Assembly: GCA_027066695.1 (NCBI GenBank)
Contig: JAMONE010000058.1
Location: 1 to 15,091, forward strand
Direction: 5' to 3'
Source: Micavibrio sp.
Lineage (GTDB): Bacteria > Pseudomonadota > Alphaproteobacteria > Micavibrionales > Micavibrionaceae
DNA length: 15,091 bases
Shown here piece by piece: positions 1 through 6,536 of the stretch. A model generated the notes under the pieces. It worked only from the letters and a program-made list of their open reading frames with translations. It did no database searches and was not told where the DNA came from. The position numbers and the translations under genes were made by a program. Every line of letters starts with the position of its first letter. The stretch's first letter is position 1.

Positions 1-2
1 AT

Positions 3-422
3 ATGGGCAAAGAAGGCGCGATGGACGATGTTATGGCGCAAATGCAAGAAGCCCTTAAAGGCATGGATGATAAATCTCCAAAGGAAAAATTTGAGAAAGC
101 CAAAAATACAGAAATAGCAAAAAAAGCTGTAGCAGATATGAAAGCTGATATAGACAAGCCTGCTGCTGATAAAGAACTTAAAGACCTTGGCGGTAAAGAC
201 GGTAGTGCGGTTACTTATAATATTAACAAAGAACCAGATCAACTTATTGGTTCTAATGTTATGGATAATGGTGCATCTGTTGCAGGGGTATTTAATAATA
301 ATACAACGGCCATTGGTAGTTTGTTTAATTCCAGAGAAGGCCTCGCACCAGCAGTCACCGATCCAATGTTCGATATAAATCAACCTGCTGCAAATGCTGA
401 TCAATATTCAATGAGTGCTTAG
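3..422 (+). CDS. Unrecognised small acidic/Lys-rich protein, probably 5'-truncated by the window edge
   Basis: I do not recognise this protein. From the ATG at position 3, 139 residues are visible. Residues 1-65 are rich in Lys, Asp, Glu and Ala and look helical (MDDVMAQMQEALKGMDDKS, then Lys/Ala repeats). The C-terminal half is rich in Asn, Gly and Ala with little charge and looks disordered. There is no signal peptide, membrane segment or cysteine. Because the ATG lies at the very edge, no ribosome site can be seen, and the reading frame may continue to the left, so the true N-terminus is unknown. The stop lies 16 bases before tag on the same strand, so the two may be co-transcribed. It is real rather than a chance ORF on grounds of length and coherent composition, but its function is open. 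Confidence 0.55.
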   Translation: MGKEGAMDDVMAQMQEALKGMDDKSPKEKFEKAKNTEIAKKAVADMKADIDKPAADKELKDLGGKDGSAVTYNINKEPDQLIGSNVMDNGASVAGVFNNNTTAIGSLFNSREGLAPAVTDPMFDINQPAANADQYSMSA

Positions 423-438
423 AGGCTGTTAATCAGAA

Positions 439-1038
439 ATGACAGATAATGGGTTAATTACTGGCTCTGACGGGTTAAAGCGATGTTTTTGGTGCGGAAG
501 TGACGATCAATATATACGCTATCATGATGAAGAGTGGGGAAAGCCTGTCCATGATGATATTCGCCTATTTGAAAAAATCTGCCTTGAAGGTTTTCAAGCG
601 GGGTTAAGCTGGCTAACTATTTTGCGTAAACGCGAGAATTTCCGCGCGGCGTTTGATGGCTTTGATTTCACAAAAATCGCTGAATATGATGATGATAAAG
701 TGAATCTCTTGCTGGCGGATAAGGCAATAGTGCGCCACCGCGGCAAGATCGAAGCCACTATTAATAACGCTAATCGCGCATTAGAATTAATTGAGGAAAA
801 GGGCTCGTTAAGTAATTATTTTTGGAGCTTTAAGCCACCCGCAACCGCTCGCCCGCAGGTAATTACATATGATATATTAATGCATATGTCCAAATCACCT
901 GAATCTATTGCTCTATCCAAGGACTTAAAAAATAGAGGCTGGAAATTTGTCGGCGCAACAACAGCTTACGCCTTTATGCAAGCCATGGGCATGGTTAATG
1001 ATCATATTGAGGACTGCTGTAAGCACAGCGTAGCGTGA
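439..1038 (+). CDS. tag: DNA-3-methyladenine glycosylase I
   Basis: Cytoplasmic base-excision repair enzyme that removes 3-methyladenine from alkylated DNA by cleaving the N-glycosidic bond. The 199 residues match the family length. The family zinc site (Cys4, His17, His175, Cys179 in E. coli Tag) is intact here as Cys16, His29, His189 and Cys193. The active-site residues are also present: Tyr28 in YHDEEWG, Glu50 in the CLEGFQAGLSW block, and Trp58. Other hallmarks are RKRENFRAAF, RHRGKI, GWKFVGATTAYAFMQA and the C-terminal VNDHIEDC. The N-terminus is about 12 residues longer than E. coli Tag. The ATG at 439 is kept because it gives the whole family fold, although the upstream AGAGG lies 13 bases away, which is far for a ribosome site. 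It follows the small ORF by 16 bases and converges on nnrS. Identification is firm. Confidence 0.96.
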   Translation: MTDNGLITGSDGLKRCFWCGSDDQYIRYHDEEWGKPVHDDIRLFEKICLEGFQAGLSWLTILRKRENFRAAFDGFDFTKIAEYDDDKVNLLLADKAIVRHRGKIEATINNANRALELIEEKGSLSNYFWSFKPPATARPQVITYDILMHMSKSPESIALSKDLKNRGWKFVGATTAYAFMQAMGMVNDHIEDCCKHSVA

Positions 1039-1105
1039 AGAACCTCGTCGCAAGCAGCATGACTGTCTGATAAAAATTCCTACATATATATATCGGTTAG
1101 TTATT

Positions 1106-2281
1106 TTATGCGGCTCTGCCATCGGGGCGGGCGCTGGCTAGAACTGGCGTATATATTACCAAATATAGAGCAAAGCAAATGCTCCAAAGTCCAGCAGAGC
1201 TGATTATCCAGTAGGTGCTTAAATCGGGTAGTATTATTGGCCCGAAAACGCGTATAACGGCCATTACTTGCATTAGGGAGAAAATAATTAACGTTGTTTT
1301 TGTTGCTATTAGGCTGCGCCCTGTATGGCCTAATGCAACGCGAACTATCATTCCTATGGTCATTGAGCCAATTGCCCCTGCGGTAAAGGCATGAATGACC
1401 AAATAAACGGGAAGCACGCCAAGTCCTGATAATCCAAGCAATATTAAGCCAATAATCAACCAGACAAAGCCCGCATGTAAAATCCATAACATTGGGTCTA
1501 TTAATGCTTTTAAGCTGTGATAGCGGCTTAGCCTGATAATATGAATTATTGCTGATATGAAAGCTGCGGCGGATAGAAATATGCTTTGTGGTGCGAAAAC
1601 CAGACAAATTGCGGTTACAATGAGGGATAGCAGTGCAGCAACATCAAGCTTAGGCTGCGGCGTTTGGAATAGTTTCTCCCCCCGCTGGCGAAGCGCAGCA
1701 ACGGTAAATGCAGGGATAATACGTCCACCGATAAGTGATATCATAATCATAACCATCATAATGGCGACATATAATGCTGATTTACTTTCCAATATAAAAA
1801 AGCTGATTTGCAGCGCAGACAAGCAACTAAGTATAGCTAGGAATACAAAATTACGTTTGTTCCAGCTTTTTAGTAAGGGGATGGATAAGGTAATTGCGAT
1901 TGAAGGAATAAAGGCGCAGGCCACTATATAAATTAGCCAATTAGGTAAGCCCATATCGAAATTCACAACAATGCGCCCTGAAATCCATATCAAACATAGC
2001 GCAAATAAATGAGCTTGCCGCGCTGGTGCGCTGCCTGTCCAGTTAGCTACGGCGGTTAATAAAAACCCTGCAATAATTGCAATCGTATAGCCATAAAGCA
2101 TTTCATGAGCATGCCATAGCATAGAGTTATCGAGTAAGAAGCTTGGCGGAGATATAAGCCCAGCATAAACGCTGCCCCAAATAAATATCATTATAAAGCT
2201 GTAAGCCGCGCCAAGGAAAAAGAATGGCCGAAAGCCACGCCCTAGAAATGGGTGATTAAATATATCAAATTGCTTTGGCAT
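1106..2281 (-). CDS. nnrS: NnrS family haem/copper membrane protein
   Basis: Polytopic inner-membrane protein. NnrS proteins bind haem and copper, are induced with denitrification genes and protect against nitric oxide stress. Numbered from the ATG at 2281 (391 residues), the family marks are FNHPFLGRGFRPFFFLGA near the N-terminus, WHAHEM with His57, His59 and Glu60, GGRIIPAFT at about 185-193, HAFTAGAIGSMTIGM from His297, and GHTGR at 318-322. About a dozen hydrophobic stretches span the protein, as expected for the family. An in-frame TTG at 2302 would add seven residues (MKDKKTN), but the ATG is preferred because it leads directly into the conserved N-terminus. Neither start has a strong ribosome site. 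The start overlaps the end of hemN by 17 bases, so translational coupling is likely. The C-terminus converges on tag with a 67-base gap in which I see no clear terminator. Confidence 0.93.
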   Translation of the reverse strand: MPKQFDIFNHPFLGRGFRPFFFLGAAYSFIMIFIWGSVYAGLISPPSFLLDNSMLWHAHEMLYGYTIAIIAGFLLTAVANWTGSAPARQAHLFALCLIWISGRIVVNFDMGLPNWLIYIVACAFIPSIAITLSIPLLKSWNKRNFVFLAILSCLSALQISFFILESKSALYVAIMMVMIMISLIGGRIIPAFTVAALRQRGEKLFQTPQPKLDVAALLSLIVTAICLVFAPQSIFLSAAAFISAIIHIIRLSRYHSLKALIDPMLWILHAGFVWLIIGLILLGLSGLGVLPVYLVIHAFTAGAIGSMTIGMIVRVALGHTGRSLIATKTTLIIFSLMQVMAVIRVFGPIILPDLSTYWIISSAGLWSICFALYLVIYTPVLASARPDGRAA

Positions 2282-3608
2282 GTTGGTTTTCTTGTCTTTC
2301 AAAATATGGATCGAAACATGATGCTACTATGCGGGTAAAGGGTTTGCCTGTATCTGTTATTTTAAGATGCATTCCACTTATAACTATCAAACCATCTTTT
2401 TCAAGAGTTTTTAAGCTGTTCAACGAATTACCAAGGACATCTTTATAATTTCCAAGATCAACTTCAAAATTGCACATAAGCCCTTCAATTAAGCGGCTTA
2501 TTATTTGATCATTATCGCTAAGCGTACAGCCGCGCTGCACAGGAAATTTGCCATCATTAATATCACTGCGATAGGCAACGGGATCTAGTGTATTTTGCGC
2601 ATAAGCAGTTTTAAAGCTGGAGATAGAGGAATGGCCAAAGCCGATTATAGCCTCGGAAATATCAGTGGTATAGCCTTGGAAGTTACGTTTTAAACGCCCC
2701 TGACTTTGCGCTATAGCCAAGCTATCGTCATTGCGGGCGTAATGATCTGTTCCTATTGCTTTATAGTTATTGCTTGTTAAAACCTGATCCACCGCTTCGT
2801 TCATTAAAAAACGCTCTAGCCCGTCTGCCATAGGGTATTTTTCAAGTAATTTTTGGTGCTTTTTCATCCATGGTACATGGGCATAGGGGAAAACCGCCAA
2901 ACGATTAGGTGACAGTGAAGCCGCAAGCTCTGCTGTTTGTGTAACCGTTTCAATGCTTTGATTAGGTAGGCCGATTATAAGGTCAAAATTAATTTTGTTA
3001 ATGCCATGATTATGCAGATTTTTGACGCATTTCTCAACTTGAGAAAAGGGCTGTATACGGTTAATAGCCGTTTGAACCTCATGGTTAAAATCCTGCACGC
3101 CAAGTGATACTCTGGTTACGCCGATATCAGCGAAACAATTAATCATTTTATCATCAAGATATCTTGGGTCAGATTCTATATCTATTTGAGTTTGGCTGGA
3201 TACATCAAAAAATTCGGATATTTTGTTAATGATTTTCTTCAAATCATGGGGCTTTAAATAATTAGGTGATCCACCGCCAAAATGCAGCAAATTAACAGGC
3301 AGCTTATTGGTAGTCGCGCCGCCAACTAAAGCAATCTCGGATAGAAGCAGCTTTATATATGACTCCACAGGTGAATAATTATTCAAAATCTTTGTATTAC
3401 ATCCGCAATAAAGGCATAGCTCATGGCAAAACGGGATATGCACATATAGTGATACAGCTTTTGAAGCGGGCAGGCCGCCGAGCAAATCAGCATAGTCATC
3501 TTGCGATATATCTTGCGTAAAATGCGTTGCAGGCGGGAAGCTGGTATAGCGCGGAACAGAGTAATTATACTTATCCAAAAGCGCATTTATATTGTCTATA
3601 TTTTTCAT
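2265..3608 (-). CDS. hemN: Oxygen-independent coproporphyrinogen III oxidase (radical SAM)
   Basis: Cytoplasmic radical-SAM enzyme that converts coproporphyrinogen III to protoporphyrinogen IX when oxygen is low, the anaerobic step of haem synthesis. The 447 residues fit true HemN (about 450) rather than the shorter HemW relatives. The iron-sulphur motif CxxxCxxCxC is present as Cys61, Cys65, Cys68 and Cys70 within HIPFCHELCLYCGCN, one residue offset from E. coli HemN. The SAM-binding GGGSP lies at 111-115 (HFGGGSPNYL), and the N-terminal PRYTSFPPATHF matches the HemN-specific PRYTSYP region. The later YAHVPW and GFGHSSIS blocks also fit. No Shine-Dalgarno sequence is obvious before the ATG. 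nnrS starts inside its 3' end, so the two form an operon, which fits a role in micro-oxic or nitric-oxide conditions. It is divergent from the U32 gene. Confidence 0.95.
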   Translation of the reverse strand: MKNIDNINALLDKYNYSVPRYTSFPPATHFTQDISQDDYADLLGGLPASKAVSLYVHIPFCHELCLYCGCNTKILNNYSPVESYIKLLLSEIALVGGATTNKLPVNLLHFGGGSPNYLKPHDLKKIINKISEFFDVSSQTQIDIESDPRYLDDKMINCFADIGVTRVSLGVQDFNHEVQTAINRIQPFSQVEKCVKNLHNHGINKINFDLIIGLPNQSIETVTQTAELAASLSPNRLAVFPYAHVPWMKKHQKLLEKYPMADGLERFLMNEAVDQVLTSNNYKAIGTDHYARNDDSLAIAQSQGRLKRNFQGYTTDISEAIIGFGHSSISSFKTAYAQNTLDPVAYRSDINDGKFPVQRGCTLSDNDQIISRLIEGLMCNFEVDLGNYKDVLGNSLNSLKTLEKDGLIVISGMHLKITDTGKPFTRIVASCFDPYFERQENQHAKAI

Positions 3609-3622
3609 GGTGAAGACTTTAG

Positions 3623-3636
3623 CATTAAATTTAATG
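3623..3636. promoter_or_regulatory. 14-base perfect palindrome in the hemN/U32 divergent promoter region
   Basis: CATTAAATTTAATG is a perfect dyad in the 62-base gap between the divergent starts of hemN (3608) and the U32 gene (3671), 14 bases upstream of the hemN start codon. Both promoters must lie in this gap or in neighbouring coding sequence. A TATAAA at 3646-3651 could be a -10 box for the + strand gene, but I see no matching -35. The dyad could be an operator, but it is entirely A/T apart from its ends and such palindromes are common in AT-rich gaps. It does not match the FNR/Dnr consensus TTGAT-N4-ATCAA. Confidence 0.25.
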
Positions 3637-3670
3637 ACTTATCACTATAAATAGCTTAAAAAACAAACCC

Positions 3671-5314
3671 ATGACAAGGAATAAAGTTAAACGATCAGAA
3701 CTTTTGATGCCTGCTGGCTCACTAGAACGCTTAAAAGTTGGTGTGCTTTACGGCGCGGATGCGGTGTATCTTGGTACGCCTGACATGTCGCTACGCACGA
3801 AATCTAAATTTTCGCTGGAAGATGTCAAAGAAGGCATAAAATTTGCGCATGAACATGGTGTACGTGTTTATTTGACGCTTAATTTATTTACTCATAATAA
3901 AGATATTCCCAAGATTGATGCCTATATTGAAACGTTGCGGGATATAAAACCTGATGGTATTATTATTGCTGATCCAGGTGTGTTTGCTTATGTTCAAGAA
4001 CGCGTACCAGAGTTTAACTTGCATATCTCAACGCAAGCAAATGTTTGTTCGTGGATTACGGTGGATTTCTGGAAGAAGCAAGGCGCAGAGCTTGTGGTGC
4101 TTGCGCGTGAGGTTACTTTTAGCGAGCTAGAGGAAATCCGTGAGCGTTGCCCAGATGTAAAATTAGAAACCTTTGTTCATGGCGCGATGTGCATGACCTA
4201 TTCAGGGCGTTGCTTGCTATCTAATTTTATGGCTGAGCGCGGCGCGAATCAAGGCAATTGCGCGAATAGTTGTCGATGGCAATATAAGGTTCAGTTGCGT
4301 CTTAATGATGGCTCGCTTAAGGAATTAAAACTTTCGGAAGAAAATATGGAGCTGTTTGAATTTGTCCTTGAAGAAGGCCATCGCCCTGGTGATCTTATGC
4401 CTATCGAAGAAGATTCTCGCGGCTCTTATATATTGAATTCAAAAGATATGTGCATGATGCCAAAGCTTGATGATTATTTGCGCATAGGCGTTGATAGCTT
4501 GAAAATCGAGGGGCGCAACAAAAGCCCATATTACATGGCTGTAGTCGCTGGCGCATATCGCAATGCTATTGATGATTACTATAAAGACCCTGAAGGCTGG
4601 AATCCTAAAACTTATATGCGCGAGCTGGAGACCGTTGGAAATCGCGGTTACACGTTTGCTTTCCATGATGGGCGGCTAAAGAATTACTCGCATAATTACG
4701 AGAATACAAAGACCATGGCTTCATGGGAATATGCAGGAATTATCCGCGAAGTAAATGATAATGGTTTTGTGATCGAGGTTAAGAATCGCCTTATGGAAGG
4801 TGAGGTTTTAGAATTTCTCTCGCCTATCACAAGGCAAAATGTTTTGCTGCGCATGTATGAATTCGATGTTACAGGCTTTAGCGAGCCGCAAAAAGTGGTT
4901 CACGCCGCGCCGAAGAAATTTCTACGCATTCCTTTTGCTTTGTTTGGGCATGAAAATATAGAAGATCTAAAGAAGAATTTTCCGCCATTTTCTATTATTC
5001 GCAGAGAGACTTCTTTGACCGAGGAAGAATGGCAACGCATAAAGCTTGATCGCTTAAGCCAGAAAATTGAGCTAGGCGAGGCTTCAGAAGAAAAATATCC
5101 GCAGCGTGTTGAAAAGTTACGTGAAACTATTAGTGAAGAGATAATGGAGCGACGATCCAAAACCTCTCGCTTTGGCGTAGAGGGTTGTTGTGGCAAGGGC
5201 TGTAACGGATGTTTAATGTTTTGGAATGACCAGCAATACGAGAAGGCTCGCGGGCTATTAGCCAAAAAGAAACATGGCGAATTGCTTGAGCGTGATATGC
5301 GCGATAAGGGGTAG
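3671..5314 (+). CDS. U32 family protein (TrhP/RlhA-type RNA hydroxylation factor) with an extra C-terminal cysteine cluster
   Basis: A member of the 'peptidase U32' family. Well-studied members (TrhP/YegQ, RlhA) act in prephenate-dependent hydroxylation of tRNA or 23S rRNA rather than as proteases. The 547 residues open with the family start ELLMPAGSLERLKVGVLYGADAVYLG (residues 10-35, not shown whole). They carry the U32 signature at about 167-184 (ETFVHGAMCMTYSGRCLLS), with Cys174 and Cys181 followed by Cys197 and Cys201 in NCANSCRW. This four-cysteine set is typical for an iron-sulphur cluster in these proteins. NSKDMCMMPKLDDYL and SLKIEGRNKSPYYMA also fit. The C-terminal 50 residues add a second cluster, CCGKGCNGC (506, 507, 511, 514), not part of TrhP as I know it, and the protein is longer than E. 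coli TrhP (about 450). Which RNA it modifies cannot be told, so no symbol is given. The end lies 6 bases from the converging flgL stop. Confidence 0.85.
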   Translation: MTRNKVKRSELLMPAGSLERLKVGVLYGADAVYLGTPDMSLRTKSKFSLEDVKEGIKFAHEHGVRVYLTLNLFTHNKDIPKIDAYIETLRDIKPDGIIIADPGVFAYVQERVPEFNLHISTQANVCSWITVDFWKKQGAELVVLAREVTFSELEEIRERCPDVKLETFVHGAMCMTYSGRCLLSNFMAERGANQGNCANSCRWQYKVQLRLNDGSLKELKLSEENMELFEFVLEEGHRPGDLMPIEEDSRGSYILNSKDMCMMPKLDDYLRIGVDSLKIEGRNKSPYYMAVVAGAYRNAIDDYYKDPEGWNPKTYMRELETVGNRGYTFAFHDGRLKNYSHNYENTKTMASWEYAGIIREVNDNGFVIEVKNRLMEGEVLEFLSPITRQNVLLRMYEFDVTGFSEPQKVVHAAPKKFLRIPFALFGHENIEDLKKNFPPFSIIRRETSLTEEEWQRIKLDRLSQKIELGEASEEKYPQRVEKLRETISEEIMERRSKTSRFGVEGCCGKGCNGCLMFWNDQQYEKARGLLAKKKHGELLERDMRDKG

Positions 5315-5320
5315 AGGCTT

Positions 5321-6514
5321 TTATAAAAAGTTCACCAAACTTAAGTTCTGCGTCATAGCTGTGACGCGGTAGGATGCTTCTAGCTGTGTTTGCAAAGTTG
5401 TTAGTCTGACTGCAACTTCATTAACATCAACATCTTCAACATTACTTACCGTACTTTGTAGTAAATTTTTTTGATCTAAATGAGATTTTTCTGTTTCTAT
5501 CATTTGTACACGAACTGTCTCCACTTTAAATCGAATTTGATCAATATCATCAATTGATTGCGAGATCATTGTTGACATAGCATTGTATAGTTTGAAAAAG
5601 TTTTCTTCCTGCTCTTTTGCTGTTGCACCTGGTGCGCCTTTAACATCTGGAACTGCGGGATATCCACCGCTTTCATATACATCAACAATTGGTGGTAAGT
5701 TTTCATTCTTCATAACAGCAAGTGCTACCATCATATTTCTTAGGCTGTCTTCATTGGCTAAAGTTGTATATTTAAATTCAGAATTTTCATCCGCGCGAAC
5801 AAAAACATCACCAGCAGTATTATTGCTTAATGATGCAGAATAGCCAATTGCTGTATCTGTTATAGCATCAGCATTACCTTCAAGTGCTGTTCCATCTTGA
5901 ATATCTGCGATTAATTCATCTGTCGTAATTGTACCGTTTTTCCAGCTTGTAATAAGAGTATTAAGCGATGCATCTAGTGTGCCTGTATCGGTAAAGGGGC
6001 GTTCGAGAATGTCTGCTCCTGCAAATAAATAACGATCGCCTTCTTTAGAATTAAGAAGCTCACCAAGAAAGCCAAATAAATTTTCAGCATGATTGATAAC
6101 GCTTTGAAAATCAGCATCAAGTTTAGTTGATGTGTTTCCCATAATTACACTCTCAATCTCCGTTGTTGCAGGATCATCATAAAGTACGTTTTCACCCATT
6201 TGATGATGGCCTTCTTGTACGAAGCCAACTAATGTGTCGGAAAAATTATTTGATTGTTCTTGAAATTCTTCAATTGTTGTAATAGTAAGCCCTAAAGTTG
6301 TATTTGCGCGTGCTATATTATTTGTGTAAACCTCGATAGATGATAGCTCTGTGCGAGAGCGAACAGAGGTAAGGGCATCTGTATTTAGGCCTGAATAAAA
6401 TTGTGTTTTTTTGCCTGTAGACATTTGCATTGAAAGATTGGAGAACATCAAATTTTGTGAATTAAGACTCTCTATTTGCCTTAATGCTTGCCCTAATGTC
6501 GATATACCTGTCAT
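5321..6514 (-). CDS. flgL: Flagellar hook-associated protein 3 (hook-filament junction)
   Basis: FlgL forms the second of the two junction rings between hook and filament. It is exported through the flagellar type III apparatus and so has no Sec signal peptide. The 397 residues begin with a flagellin-like D0/D1 helix region (ISTLGQALRQIESLN, then a STGKK turn at about 32-36 and a heptad-rich stretch to about 100). They end with the matching C-terminal helix, VEDVDVNEVAVRLTTLQTQL followed by EASYRVTAMTQNLSLVNFL, typical of FlgL rather than of filament flagellin. The middle (about 120-330) is variable. The ATG at 6514 has a good ribosome site, AAGGA at 6521-6525, six bases away. It lies 22 bases after flgK, so the pair is co-transcribed in the usual flgK-flgL order. 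Its stop nearly abuts that of the converging U32 gene and no terminator hairpin is visible. Confidence 0.93.
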   Translation of the reverse strand: MTGISTLGQALRQIESLNSQNLMFSNLSMQMSTGKKTQFYSGLNTDALTSVRSRTELSSIEVYTNNIARANTTLGLTITTIEEFQEQSNNFSDTLVGFVQEGHHQMGENVLYDDPATTEIESVIMGNTSTKLDADFQSVINHAENLFGFLGELLNSKEGDRYLFAGADILERPFTDTGTLDASLNTLITSWKNGTITTDELIADIQDGTALEGNADAITDTAIGYSASLSNNTAGDVFVRADENSEFKYTTLANEDSLRNMMVALAVMKNENLPPIVDVYESGGYPAVPDVKGAPGATAKEQEENFFKLYNAMSTMISQSIDDIDQIRFKVETVRVQMIETEKSHLDQKNLLQSTVSNVEDVDVNEVAVRLTTLQTQLEASYRVTAMTQNLSLVNFL

Positions 6515-6536
6515 TTTAATTCCTTTCTAAAAACTG

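Noticed and set aside
1016..1029. GCTGT-AAGC-ACAGC hairpin at the end of tag
   Set aside because: It lies within the coding end, has five pairs only and no T-run follows.
1081..1094. Short TA-rich run after tag as a repeat of interest
   Set aside because: It is only a few TA units in an AT-rich gap.
1101..1607. Long minus-strand ORF overlapping nnrS in another frame
   Set aside because: The translation has the biased, non-folding composition of a shadow frame, and the nnrS frame carries all the family motifs.
2282..2302. TTG start at 2302 for nnrS
   Set aside because: It adds seven non-conserved residues with no ribosome site. The ATG at 2281 opens directly into the family N-terminus.
3631..3644. 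FNR-like half-sites TTAAT and ATCA upstream of hemN
   Set aside because: The spacer is five bases instead of four, and both halves deviate from TTGAT/ATCAA, so it is not a supportable FNR/Dnr site.
5318..5330. CTTTTATAAAAAG dyad between the U32 and flgL stops as a two-way terminator
   Set aside because: The stem has only five pairs, nearly all A-T, too weak for an intrinsic terminator.
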